A DNA stretch of 22,004 bases from Acidimicrobiia bacterium (GTDB lineage: Bacteria; Actinomycetota; Acidimicrobiia; IMCC26256; JACDBD01): the NCBI GenBank assembly GCA_031177445.1, contig JAPSGP010000007.1, forward strand, positions 1 to 22,004, in the 5' to 3' direction. Below the pieces are notes generated by a model. The model was not told where the DNA came from. It ran no database searches and was given only the letters and a program-made list of their open reading frames with translations. The position numbers and the translations under genes were made by a program. Each line of letters starts with the position of its first letter. Position 1 is the first letter of the stretch. This document shows, piece after piece, positions 7,260 through 14,951 of this stretch.

Positions 7260-8609
7260 GTGCCGGCCGACGAGTTCCCGATTCCCGAGACACGCTATGC
7301 ACGGATGGGCGATGCGCAGATCGCGTACCAGGTCTGGGGAGACGGCCCGGTCGATCTCGTTGCCTCACGGCCTTTGTGGGCGCCGATCGACCTGCTGTGG
7401 GACGAGCCTCGGGTCGCGCACACGCTCGAGCGGCTCGGCGGTTTCGCGCGCAACGTCTGGTTCGACTCTCGCGGCACGGGGAGCAGCTCGGCACTCGCCC
7501 CCGAGATGTTCTCCGGACCAGAGGTGTGGCTCGACGACCTGGGTGCGGTCATGGCGGCAATGGGATCCGAGAAGGCAGCGCTGCTCGGGCTCGAGGATGG
7601 CGGACCTGGTGCCCTGCTCTATGCCGCCACCTTCCCCGAGCGGGTCTCCGCCCTGATCCTCGTCAATACCCACGCTCGATACGTCCGTGCCGACGACTAC
7701 CTCGTGGGAATGCCTCGCGAGCTTCTGGAGCGATATGTCGAGGCGATGCGGTCAACGTGGGCGACGATGCCGATGCTCGAGTTCCTCGCCCCGAGCATGG
7801 TCGACGACGAGCTGTGGTCGCGTTGGTGGCTGCGATCACAGCGTCTCGCCTGCACTCCCGAGTACGCCAGCGCGACGTGGCGGACGCTGACCGGGACGAA
7901 CGTGCATCACGTGCTTCCCATGATTCAGGCCCCGACACTGGTGCTGCACCGCCGCGGGAACCGTCACGTGCGCGTGCAGCACGCGCAGTATCTGGCTGAC
8001 CACATTCCCGACGCCACCTACCGCGAGCTCGACGGCGACGATCACGTGTTCCTGGCCGGCGACACCGATGCCCTGGTCGACGAGATCGAGGAGTTCCTGA
8101 CCGGCGTCCGCCCGCCGGTCGTCAGTGATCGCGTGCTGGCCACGGTGCTGTTCACGGACATCGTGGGATCGTCCGAGCGGGCGAGCGAATTGGGCGACGA
8201 GCGGTGGCACAGACTGCTCGACGCTCACAACGCGGTTGTGCGGAGTCAGCTCGAACGCTTCCGGGGGCGGGAGATCAACACCACGGGCGACGGGTTCGTC
8301 GCCACCTTCGACAGTCCGGCGCGGGCCATTCGGTGTGGCATCGACACAGCAGCGGCGCTTCGGACGCTCGGACTCGAGATCCGGGTCGGTCTCCACACCG
8401 GCGAAGTCGAGCTCCGCGGCGACGACATCGGTGGGATCGCCGTGAACACCGCTGCTCGCGTGCAGGCGCTGGCGAATCCGCGTGAGGTGCTCGTTTCGCG
8501 CACGGTCGTCGACCTCGTTGCCGGGTCCGCCATCGAATTCGACGACCGGGGCGAGCACGAACTGAAAGGCGTCCCGGGAACCTGGCGCTTGTTCGCCGTC
8601 CGGGCCTGA
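7260..8609 (+). CDS. alpha/beta-hydrolase-like domain fused to class III adenylate/guanylate cyclase
   Basis: This 449-aa two-domain protein starts at GTG 7260, where ETRYARMGDAQIAYQVWGDGP (10-30) matches the usual start of this family. Residues 20-280 form an alpha/beta-hydrolase fold, but the nucleophile elbow reads GLEDG (110-114) where relatives have GxSxG, so the serine is Glu112. His262 (DGDDHVF) remains. Residues 290-449 are a class III cyclase: metal aspartates in LFTDIVGSS (Asp300) and TTGDGF (Asp344), and transition-state residues Asn396 and Arg400 in AVNTAARV. The base-selecting lysine is replaced by Asn340 and the paired Asp389 is kept. The layout is that of M. tuberculosis Rv1900c, which to my recollection also has Asn at the lysine site. 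The cyclase should make cyclic nucleotide; the N-domain may be a ligand sensor without hydrolase activity. It is cytosolic, with no membrane segment. Confidence 0.9.
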   Translation: MPADEFPIPETRYARMGDAQIAYQVWGDGPVDLVASRPLWAPIDLLWDEPRVAHTLERLGGFARNVWFDSRGTGSSSALAPEMFSGPEVWLDDLGAVMAAMGSEKAALLGLEDGGPGALLYAATFPERVSALILVNTHARYVRADDYLVGMPRELLERYVEAMRSTWATMPMLEFLAPSMVDDELWSRWWLRSQRLACTPEYASATWRTLTGTNVHHVLPMIQAPTLVLHRRGNRHVRVQHAQYLADHIPDATYRELDGDDHVFLAGDTDALVDEIEEFLTGVRPPVVSDRVLATVLFTDIVGSSERASELGDERWHRLLDAHNAVVRSQLERFRGREINTTGDGFVATFDSPARAIRCGIDTAAALRTLGLEIRVGLHTGEVELRGDDIGGIAVNTAARVQALANPREVLVSRTVVDLVAGSAIEFDDRGEHELKGVPGTWRLFAVRA

Positions 8610-8624
8610 ACGCGCCGAACCCTC

Positions 8625-9956
8625 TCAGCCGCGAGTGATGGTTTCGGCGAGCGCCAACAGCCCTGCTTCCGAACCTGGCCGCCCTCCGATCTGGAGTCCG
8701 AAGGGGAGGTTGGCGTGCTCGCCGAGTGGTACGGCGACGACGGGCGAACCGAGCTGGCTGAGCGGCAGGGTGAAGGACAGCAGGGCCGACCGAACCGGGA
8801 TCTGACTGCCGTCGATCGTGACCGAGTCGGCCTCGATCAGTGGCGCCGTCACCGGGGTCGCGGGCGCGAGCAGGGCGTCGATGCCCTTCATCGCCTGAGC
8901 CGTCTCGTCGATCACCAGTCGCCGCGCCTGCTGGGCCAGGAGATAGTCGCGCGCAGTGAGTGCGGCCCCGGCTTCGAGCCGGTCGCGCACGGCGGGCTCG
9001 TAGCGCTGGCGCTGTTCGTCGAACCACGGTCGGTGGGCCGCTGCCGCCTCGGCGAACTGGATCACCTGATGCATGGCGACGATGTGTTCGAGCCGAGGAA
9101 CTTCGACGGGCACGACTTCGATGCCCCGCGCTCGAAGCGCATCTCCCGCTGCGTGACAGGCCGCAGCGATCTCGGTCGTACACGCGCCGTCGACGAACTG
9201 TGTCAGCAGCCCTACGCGTTCCACCGTCCGTGGGACGTCGGACGTCTGCGGCAATGCATTCGTGCCTGCCATCACCTCGAACAACAGCGTGGCGTCTTCC
9301 ACCGAACGCGCGAGAGGACCCACCGTGTCGTACGACCACGCCAGCGGCACGACGCCGTCGACCGGCACGAGCCCGTACGTCGGGCGTACGGCCACGAGTC
9401 CGCAGAGCGACGCCGGCACGCGCAGCGATCCGCTCGTGTCGGTCCCGATTCCGCCGAGCGCGAGCCCGGCGGCGGTCGCGCACGCGGGCCCGGCGCTCGA
9501 GCCACCCGAGATTCGGTTCGGGTCGTGAGGGTTTCGGCAGTCGCCGTGGTGTGGGTTCCGACCGTCGATGCCGAAGGCGAACTCGTTCGTGTTCCCCTTG
9601 CCCAGGATCACAGCACCCGCCTGTCGCAGCCGCGCCACCGCGGGTGCGTCCATGCGGGGTGTCCGGACCCAACCACTGGCGCCGGCCGTGGTCGGCATGC
9701 CCGCGACGTCGATGACGTCCTTGACACAGACCGGTATCCCCGCCAGCGGTCCGGCACTGCCTTCTTGAAGCGCGCGCTCCGCCTGCCGGGCGGAACGGAG
9801 TGCTCCCTCGTGGTCCACGTGGAGATAGGCGTTGAGGCTCGCGTTGCGGGCGTCGATCGCAGTCAAGGTCGCCTCGACCAATTCGACCGCCGAGAGACGA
9901 CCGGCATGAAGCTCGCGGCGCGCCGCAGTGATCGTGACGGGGCCCACGGCGCTCAC
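8625..9956 (-). CDS. amidase signature family hydrolase
   Basis: Read from the GTG at 9956 this is 443 aa. It has the amidase-signature Ser-cisSer-Lys triad: Lys79 in VCVKDVIDVAG, the cis-Ser within ISGGSSAGP (149-157), and the nucleophile Ser177 in GTDTSGSLRVPAS. The overall order matches GatA/AtzE-type amidases, which hydrolyse C-N amide bonds; the substrate is unknown. The in-frame open region runs upstream to 10745, but that extension is Arg/Ala-rich and overlaps the SDR gene on the same strand, so it is rejected. The chosen GTG overlaps the stop of a 41-aa ORF as GTGA, a classic translational coupling arrangement. It ends 15 nt from the convergent cyclase gene. Confidence 0.9.
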   Translation of the reverse strand: MSAVGPVTITAARRELHAGRLSAVELVEATLTAIDARNASLNAYLHVDHEGALRSARQAERALQEGSAGPLAGIPVCVKDVIDVAGMPTTAGASGWVRTPRMDAPAVARLRQAGAVILGKGNTNEFAFGIDGRNPHHGDCRNPHDPNRISGGSSAGPACATAAGLALGGIGTDTSGSLRVPASLCGLVAVRPTYGLVPVDGVVPLAWSYDTVGPLARSVEDATLLFEVMAGTNALPQTSDVPRTVERVGLLTQFVDGACTTEIAAACHAAGDALRARGIEVVPVEVPRLEHIVAMHQVIQFAEAAAAHRPWFDEQRQRYEPAVRDRLEAGAALTARDYLLAQQARRLVIDETAQAMKGIDALLAPATPVTAPLIEADSVTIDGSQIPVRSALLSFTLPLSQLGSPVVAVPLGEHANLPFGLQIGGRPGSEAGLLALAETITRG

Positions 9957-10078
9957 TCCCAGTGCACCACTCCCAGCGCCGGCGGCACACCGTCGAGCGG
10001 CAGCGTCTCGAGCGAGTGGGTGCCTTCGCGGAGCTGGGCAAGCAGCTGCTCGACCTGCGGGCGCGGGGCTTCGGGCAC
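9953..10078 (-). CDS. 41-aa small protein coupled to the amidase (possible AtzG/GatC-like partner)
   Basis: A GTG-started ORF of 41 codons ends in TGA overlapping the amidase GTG by four bases (GTGA). It is too short for standard ORF lists. The peptide has an amphipathic helical stretch (PQVEQLLAQLREGTHSLE) followed by LPLDGVPPALGVVHW. Small AtzG-type and GatC subunits of amidase-family complexes sit immediately beside their amidase, and AtzG proteins end in a PL...EPAPVF-like tail that the LPLDGVPPALGV segment recalls. That resemblance is from memory and is weak; AtzG is about 25 residues longer. The coupling is seen directly; the partner role is inferred. It lacks a Shine-Dalgarno, and the GTG is the first usual start after the SDR stop in the same frame. 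Confidence 0.5.
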   Translation of the reverse strand: MPEAPRPQVEQLLAQLREGTHSLETLPLDGVPPALGVVHWE

Positions 10079-10118
10079 GGACGCGGATGCTACGCAGCGC
10101 CGACACGCAACTGGCGAA

Positions 10119-10137
10119 GATCGCTCGTCGAGCGATC
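10119..10137. repeat. 19-bp perfect inverted repeat overlapping the SDR stop codon
   Basis: GATCGCTCG-T-CGAGCGATC is a perfect 9-1-9 palindrome that takes in the SDR stop codon (10136-10138 on the minus strand). As RNA it can fold as an 8-bp stem with a 3-nt loop. It lies 41 nt before the small-ORF start, so it could be an intra-operon terminator or processing site, or an operator for the small ORF-amidase pair. There is no U-tract. Confidence 0.5.
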
Positions 10138-11071
10138 AGCGGTAGCGGGCGGTGTCGGGAGGTTTGCCGGCGTCGTGTACCTCGACGAGGTAGCGCCACG
10201 CGTCCGGGACGCTCCCGTCGAGATCCGCGAACCCGTACTCGCGCGCGAGCTGACCCGAGGAGAGGGACGACTGGTTCCACCGGGCGACGTCGGGATCGGC
10301 GGCGAGCGCGGCGACCGCACGCCCGGTGAACCTCGGAGTCTCCGAGATCCCGAAATGACCGGGGTCCGGGTACGGCGATTCGACTGGCCGGTCGAGCGCG
10401 TCTCGCCAGTTGGCCTCGGTCACGCCGTAGTGCTCGAGCATCATCTCCGAGCGCATCCACCCGGGCGTGAGCGCCACCGCGGTGCAGCCGAACTCGGCGA
10501 GCTCGTGCCCTTGGCTCCACGCCAGGCGCAAGACGGCCCACTTGGCCAGGTCGTAGAAGGCGGACTCGCGGTAGTTGACGGCGTTGTACTCGGCGGTTCC
10601 GTCGGTCATCTCCACCACCAAGCCACCCCTCCGCCGGATGAGTAGGGGGAGCGCGTAGTGGCTGGTGATCAGATGGGTGTCGACCGCCAGGCGAAGCAGT
10701 CGCAGGCCGTTCTCGAGGTGGTGCTCCCACAGCTTGGCTTCCCACTCGAAGAGCAGCTCCCCGCCCCAGATGTCGTTGACGAGGAGGTCCAATCGACCGG
10801 ACTCACGCTCGATCTGCTCCACGAGGCCCGCGACCCGGGCCGGCTCGAGGTGGTCGACCGCGACCGGGGTCGCGGTCCCGCCGGCGGCGGTCACCAGCTC
10901 GGCGGTCTCCTCGATGGTCTCGGGCCGTCGGTACTCCGACTGCTGCTGTCGGGTCGATCGGCCGGTGACGTAGACGTGGGCGCCGGCGGCGCCAAGCTCG
11001 ACCGCGATCCCGCGCCCTGCTCCCCGAGTGCCGCCGGCCACGAGCGCCACCTTTCCGCTCAGCGCGTTCAT
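10136..11071 (-). CDS. short-chain dehydrogenase/reductase, DHRS1-like
   Basis: This 311-aa Rossmann-fold oxidoreductase has the N-terminal cofactor loop GGTRGAGRG (13-21) and VYVTGRSTR (33-41), whose Arg suggests NADP(H). LVNDIWGG (97-104) stands at the NNAG position. The catalytic Tyr173 and Lys177 lie in FYDLAKWA, and TPGWMRSEM (202-210) follows. The usual catalytic serine position reads EMTDGT (about 154-159), so Ser is replaced. Its length and the long loop with LWEHHLENGLRLL recall the DHRS1 group. Substrates are unknown. An AAGGAG site seven bases before the ATG fixes the start. The gene is divergent from a TetR gene with a palindromic operator between them, so it is the likely target of that repressor; the small ORF and amidase follow on the same strand. 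Confidence 0.9.
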   Translation of the reverse strand: MNALSGKVALVAGGTRGAGRGIAVELGAAGAHVYVTGRSTRQQQSEYRRPETIEETAELVTAAGGTATPVAVDHLEPARVAGLVEQIERESGRLDLLVNDIWGGELLFEWEAKLWEHHLENGLRLLRLAVDTHLITSHYALPLLIRRRGGLVVEMTDGTAEYNAVNYRESAFYDLAKWAVLRLAWSQGHELAEFGCTAVALTPGWMRSEMMLEHYGVTEANWRDALDRPVESPYPDPGHFGISETPRFTGRAVAALAADPDVARWNQSSLSSGQLAREYGFADLDGSVPDAWRYLVEVHDAGKPPDTARYR

Positions 11072-11084
11072 GCCGGTCTCCTTT

Positions 11085-11106
11085 TATAAACGATCATTCG
11101 GTTATA
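11085..11106. promoter_or_regulatory. palindromic operator between SDR and TetR genes, overlapping both promoters
   Basis: TATAAACGA (11085-11093), a 4-nt spacer, and TCGGTTATA (11098-11106) form 9-bp arms with one mismatched pair, in AT-rich DNA unlike the rest of the window. A perfect TATAAT (11103-11108) lies 10 bp before the TetR ATG. On the other strand TATAAC (11106-11101) could be the SDR -10, leaving a short leader that includes AAGGAG. A repressor bound here would block both genes, giving autoregulation plus control of the SDR. Confidence 0.7.
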
Positions 11107-11118
11107 ATCGATTCCGGC

Positions 11119-11682
11119 ATGCCTCGCAAGCGGACGGTCCCCGACCAGGCGCTCCTCGACGAGGCGCTGCTCGTGGTACGGGAATCCGGCCCCGACGCCC
11201 TCACCTTCGCCGCCCTCGCGCCCCGGGTCGGGCTGGCGGCGTCGACGATCGTGCAGCGGTTCGGGACGAAGGCAGCCCTCCTCCAGGCGGCCCTCGGCCG
11301 AGCGTGGGACCGGCTCGACGAGGCGACGGCCGCCGCGGACGATCGCGCCTCGGTCGAACCGGGCGGCGTGGTCGAGCTGCTCGTGGGCCTCACCGGGGAG
11401 TACGACCCCCAGGACTATGCCGACCAGCTTCTGATCCTGCGAGAGGACCTGCGCGACCCGGTGCTGCGGGCGCGTGGTCGGGCGTGGCTGGCGGCGCTCA
11501 CGCATGCGGTGGAGCGTCGGCTCGGCGAGGTGCCCGGCGACGTCGCCGGCATGGGCGAGCTCATCGTCGCGCAGTGGCAGGGCACGCTCACGGTGTGGAG
11601 CTTCATGCGCAACGGCCCGCTGATCAGCGTCGTGCGGGCGGGGCTCGAGGATCTGCTCGCCCGGTTGCATGTCGACCGCTGA
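11119..11682 (+). CDS. TetR/AcrR family transcriptional regulator
   Basis: This 187-aa protein has an N-terminal TetR DNA-binding domain (residues 5-55). Helix 1 is ALLDEALLVVRESGPDALTF, and the helix-turn-helix ALAPRVGLAASTIVQRFGTKAALLQ follows, including the characteristic FGTKAALL. The C-terminal helices (60-187) form an unassigned ligand-binding domain containing GMGELIVAQWQGTLTVWSFM. TetR proteins bind palindromes as dimers and release on ligand binding. The divergent SDR gene and the palindrome in the 47-bp gap make a self-contained repressor/target pair. TATAAT ten bases before the ATG implies a leader of only a few bases and no ribosome-binding site is seen, so translation may be leaderless or nearly so. 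Confidence 0.92.
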   Translation: MPRKRTVPDQALLDEALLVVRESGPDALTFAALAPRVGLAASTIVQRFGTKAALLQAALGRAWDRLDEATAAADDRASVEPGGVVELLVGLTGEYDPQDYADQLLILREDLRDPVLRARGRAWLAALTHAVERRLGEVPGDVAGMGELIVAQWQGTLTVWSFMRNGPLISVVRAGLEDLLARLHVDR

Positions 11683-11806
11683 ACGATTCTGTCGATCGCC
11701 CAACCGAATGAGTTGGCGACCCGGACATCTCGGGTACATCACTCACGAGCGCGGATGATCGGCCCGATCCCGACGTGAGCGGCCCCACCCGAGTTGGAGG
11801 AAGCAC

Positions 11807-12244
11807 ATGGACCTCGATCGCGACGAAACCGCCAAGGTGTTGAACGAGATCGTCGAACTGGAGCTGGCGGGGGCCGTCCGCTACACGCAGTACTCGTTGA
11901 TGGTGTTCGGACACGGACGTATCCCGATCATGGACTGGATGCGGGCCCAAGCGACCGAGGCGCTCCTCCACGCCACCCAAGCGGGGGAAGAAGTCACCAG
12001 CCTCGGCGCCCGCGTCTCGCTCGGGATCGGTGACCTGGTCGGCACGCATCACGACTCGGTCGACGAGATGATGCAGGAGATGCTGATCCACGAACGCCGC
12101 GGTATCGGCCTCTACCAGCGGCTCCTCGAACTGAGCGAGGGCCGGTCGGTGTCGCTCGAGGAGCTGGCGCGTCAGACGATTCGGAGCGAGGAGCTGCACG
12201 TCGCGGAGATCGAGAAGATGCTTCGGCGGCGCGGCGATGCATGA
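11807..12244 (+). CDS. bacterioferritin-like ferritin-fold protein
   Basis: This 145-aa four-helix protein has a bacterioferritin-like ligand pattern. Glu19 is in VELELAGAVRYTQYS. Glu51 and His55 are in TEALLHATQAGEE, Glu96 in LIHERRGIGLY, and Glu128/His131 in SEELHVAEIEKML, the EExH of the fourth helix. Such proteins bind a di-iron site for iron storage, ferroxidase or related oxidation chemistry. The spacing of the second pair (E-x3-H) differs from the usual E-x2-H, and the heme-ligand methionine cannot be assigned with certainty. The ATG at 11807 has a GGAGG site seven bases upstream. The gene stands alone between the TetR gene and the P450. Confidence 0.85.
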   Translation: MDLDRDETAKVLNEIVELELAGAVRYTQYSLMVFGHGRIPIMDWMRAQATEALLHATQAGEEVTSLGARVSLGIGDLVGTHHDSVDEMMQEMLIHERRGIGLYQRLLELSEGRSVSLEELARQTIRSEELHVAEIEKMLRRRGDA

Positions 12245-12289
12245 GACGTAGCGCACGGGCACAAGTTGCAACGCGTGAACCCTCGGACC

Positions 12290-12318
12290 TTGCCTCGGTG
12301 TCGCCACTCGTGTAGTGC
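12290..12318 (+). promoter_or_regulatory. predicted promoter of the P450 gene
   Basis: TTGCCT (12290-12295), a 17-bp spacer and TAGTGC (12313-12318) are placed 9 bases before the ATG. This spacing would give a leaderless or nearly leaderless transcript, consistent with the absence of a clear Shine-Dalgarno. Confidence 0.45.
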
Positions 12319-12327
12319 AAGCACGTC

Positions 12328-13548
12328 ATGAGCGACCTACTTGCGAGCGTCGATCTCACCGACCTCGACAACTTCGCGTCCGGGTTCCCCCACGACCTGT
12401 TCGAGATCCATCGGGCGGTCGCACCGGTGTGGTGGCACGAGCCCACCGGGCACACGCCCGACGGCGAGGGCTTCTGGTCCGTGGCGACACACGCCGAGGT
12501 GCTTGGCGTGCTGAACGACCCCGCCACCTATTCGTCGGAGCGGGGCGGAGAACGTCCTTACGGCGGCACGCTGATCCAGGACCTCCCGGTTGCGGGCGTC
12601 GTGCTCAACATGATGGACGACCCGCGCCATGGACGGATCCGCCGCCTGGTGAGCAAGGGGCTCACGCCGCAGACCGTGCGTGGGCTCGAGCACGAGCTGC
12701 GCCGGCGCGCCGGCCGGCTGCTCGACGCCGTTCCTGACGGGGAGCCCATCGACTTCCTCGTCGCGGTGGCGGCCGAGCTGCCGATGCAGATGATTTGCAT
12801 CCTTCTCGGCGTCCCCGAGCAGGATCGCCACGACCTGTTCTCCGCGGTCGAGCCCGGCTTCGATCTCCGGACAGGCGACGCGACCGAGCAGGAGCCGCCG
12901 CCGTTCGACATGTTCACGTACGGTCGCGCGCTCATCGCCGAGAAACGCACGCGGCCGACCCACGACATGCTCTCGGTCGTGATCCACGCGCGACTCGACG
13001 ACGACGACCCGCCGGGCCTGACCGACGACGAGCTGCACATGTTCTTCAGCCTCTTGTTCGCGGCCGGCAGCGAGACCACTCGCAACGCGATCTCCGGTGG
13101 GCTCGCGGCGTTGATCGAACACCCAGGGCAGCTCGCTGCCCTCCGCGACGACCGGGGGCTGATGACGACCACGATCGAGGAAGCGTTGCGGTGGACGACG
13201 CCCTCGCCCTCGAAGCGCCGCACCGCGACCGTCACCGCGGAGCTCGGCGGACACAAGATCGAGGCCGGCGACAAGGTCGTCGTGTGGGAGGGGTCGGCCA
13301 ATCGCGACGAGCGGGTCTTCGAACACTCGATGTCGTTCGACATCTCACGTGATCCCAACCCGCACCTCGGGTTCGGCCACGGCATCCACTACTGCCTGGG
13401 TGCGAGCCTGGCGCGCCTCGAGATCCGGGTGCTCTACGAAGAGCTCCTGGCGCGCTTCCGCGCGATCGAGGCGGCAGGTCCGATCGAATGGACCCGCAGC
13501 AACCGGCACACCGGCATCCGCCACCAGCCGCTCGTCTTGTACCGATGA
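12328..13548 (+). CDS. cytochrome P450
   Basis: This 406-aa soluble bacterial P450 shows all core motifs. The I-helix oxygen-activation site is AGSETT (246-251). The K-helix ExxR is Glu285-Arg288 in TIEEALRWT. The heme loop FGHGIHYCLGASLARLE has Cys356 as thiolate ligand. NMMDDPRHGRIRRLVSKGLTP (94-114) matches the C-helix region of the CYP125/CYP124/CYP142-like actinobacterial clan, and the N-terminal APVWWHEP resembles CYP125, which oxidises steroid or lipid side chains; the substrate here is not determined. No ferredoxin or reductase gene lies nearby, so electrons must come from elsewhere. It is convergent with the methyltransferase gene, separated by strong palindromes. Confidence 0.95.
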   Translation: MSDLLASVDLTDLDNFASGFPHDLFEIHRAVAPVWWHEPTGHTPDGEGFWSVATHAEVLGVLNDPATYSSERGGERPYGGTLIQDLPVAGVVLNMMDDPRHGRIRRLVSKGLTPQTVRGLEHELRRRAGRLLDAVPDGEPIDFLVAVAAELPMQMICILLGVPEQDRHDLFSAVEPGFDLRTGDATEQEPPPFDMFTYGRALIAEKRTRPTHDMLSVVIHARLDDDDPPGLTDDELHMFFSLLFAAGSETTRNAISGGLAALIEHPGQLAALRDDRGLMTTTIEEALRWTTPSPSKRRTATVTAELGGHKIEAGDKVVVWEGSANRDERVFEHSMSFDISRDPNPHLGFGHGIHYCLGASLARLEIRVLYEELLARFRAIEAAGPIEWTRSNRHTGIRHQPLVLYR

Positions 13549-13588
13549 CCGGCCGCGGCCGGTGACCCCCCGATCGAACCGGTCACCG
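13548..13588. terminator. paired palindromes between convergent P450 and methyltransferase genes
   Basis: ACCGGCCGCGGCCGGT (13548-13563) is a perfect 16-bp palindrome beginning at the last base of the P450 stop. It overlaps a second inverted repeat with arms CGGTGACC (13560-13567) and GGTCACCG (13581-13588) and a 13-nt loop. Both structures can form on either strand, but not at the same time because they share bases 13560-13563. A bidirectional terminator is the simplest reading. Confidence 0.55.
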
Positions 13589-13608
13589 ACTCTGTGAGGA
13601 ACCGCGGA

Positions 13609-14814
13609 CTACTTCACCGCGACCAGGCAGCGCCTGTGCCCGAGGGCGTACTTGTCGTGCGGTGACTCGGTGATGCCGACGACGTCGTACGCGGCCGAGA
13701 ACCCGGCGTAGCCCAGCGTCTCGATCGCCCCGCGGTAGGTCGGGTGCAGCTCGTACGGCTCCCGCCCCTCCGTCGGCCTGTCCACGTTCTTGTCGCTCAG
13801 TACGAAGTACGCGGAGACGGGTTCGGTGTGGCAATTCGTATCGACGACCGCGAAGCCGCGACAAAGGTTGAAGGTCTGGTGCAGGAATTGCAACGGCGCG
13901 GTGACGTGGTACAGCACGCCCAGGTTCAGCACGACATCCCACTGATCGTTCGGCAGATCGTCCGCGTCGCTCACCGCGAAGCTCACGTTGTCGATGCCGT
14001 AGTGATCCTTCAGGAACTGAGCCTGGGCGATGTTCTCGGGACGCAGGTCGATGCCGTGGACGTGCTTCGCGCCGCGGGCGGCCAGGTCGAGGCTGAAGAA
14101 GCCGGCGTTGCATCCGACGTCGAGGACGGTGGTGTCGGCGAGCCGCTCGCCCAAGAGCTCGGCCACCGTGCCGGTGATGACCTCGCGGCGGAAGAGATAG
14201 CGCTGGCGGAGCACGCCATCGCGGAAGTCACCGAAGTTCGTGGTGGTGAGCCCGTGCGCGAGCTGGAACGGCACCCGCCAAGGCCCGAGCCTCGTCACGA
14301 GCGCGAGGAGCTCCTCACGGGAACGGTCGGCGTGGCCGGGCGTGTGCTCCATGTACGAGGGCCACGAGCGTTCGAACCTCCGGACGATGCGCGGAAGCAG
14401 GTACTCGGCGAGCATGAGCTGTTTGACGGATTCGGGATCGCGCCGCCACCGAGTCCACGCTTTGAACTGCTCCTGCGACGATCGCGTGAGGTGTCCGGGC
14501 ACCTTCGCGACGACCGTGCGATCGACCTCGAAGCGCTGGCCGATCTCGTCGACCCACCGGCGCGCGGCGTCGCTGCGGTCTGCGGTCAGCCACGGCTCCG
14601 CCGGCGCGGGTTCCGGGGGCGGCGCCGCGCCCGCGGTCTCGGGACCGGGCGCCGGGCTGGGGGTGACCCTGGCCTTGGTGGGCCGTGCCGCCGGGTTCTG
14701 CCCGGCCGGGCGGGCCCACCGCCGCAGTGGGCGCCCGGCTCGCCGGCGCGCCCGCTTCCAGAGATCCCGCACCGACGAGCGGCCGGTGGCCACGGCTGCG
14801 GATCGTACGCCCAT
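13609..14814 (-). CDS. SAM-dependent methyltransferase with basic, Pro-rich N-terminal extension
   Basis: Read from the ATG at 14814 this is 401 aa. The C-terminal 190 residues are a class I methyltransferase: SAM-binding motif I VLDVGCNAGFFSLDLA (230-245), GIDLRPENIAQA as the acidic motif II loop, and DVVLNLGVLYHV as motif IV. These features and their order resemble the CmoB/Methyltransf_9-like group that acts on tRNA or small molecules; the substrate is not known. Residues 1-44 are strongly basic (RARRRAGRPLRRW) and 45-75 Pro/Ala-rich, a likely disordered, possibly nucleic-acid-contacting tail, and 76-210 is a helical domain I do not recognise. An upstream in-frame start at 14892 gives 26 more residues with no obvious support. 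Confidence 0.8.
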   Translation of the reverse strand: MGVRSAAVATGRSSVRDLWKRARRRAGRPLRRWARPAGQNPAARPTKARVTPSPAPGPETAGAAPPPEPAPAEPWLTADRSDAARRWVDEIGQRFEVDRTVVAKVPGHLTRSSQEQFKAWTRWRRDPESVKQLMLAEYLLPRIVRRFERSWPSYMEHTPGHADRSREELLALVTRLGPWRVPFQLAHGLTTTNFGDFRDGVLRQRYLFRREVITGTVAELLGERLADTTVLDVGCNAGFFSLDLAARGAKHVHGIDLRPENIAQAQFLKDHYGIDNVSFAVSDADDLPNDQWDVVLNLGVLYHVTAPLQFLHQTFNLCRGFAVVDTNCHTEPVSAYFVLSDKNVDRPTEGREPYELHPTYRGAIETLGYAGFSAAYDVVGITESPHDKYALGHRRCLVAVK

Positions 14815-14951
14815 CGATGCACACCAGCGAGTCCGTGGCCGCGCCTCATGACGTTGCGACCGCGCGGCGGAGCGATATGACGTGCGACCCACGCGGCTGA
14901 GCGAATCGCGGGCAGCAGCTCGCGACCGGGTCGGTACCGTTGAAGCCCTCT

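Noticed and set aside
8275..10041. Long minus-strand ORF across the amidase gene
   Set aside because: It is a frame-shadow of the amidase; Arg/Gly-rich with no motifs.
9957..10745. N-terminal extension of the amidase in frame
   Set aside because: It overlaps the SDR gene on the same strand, is Arg/Ala-rich, and is contradicted by the GTGA-coupled start.
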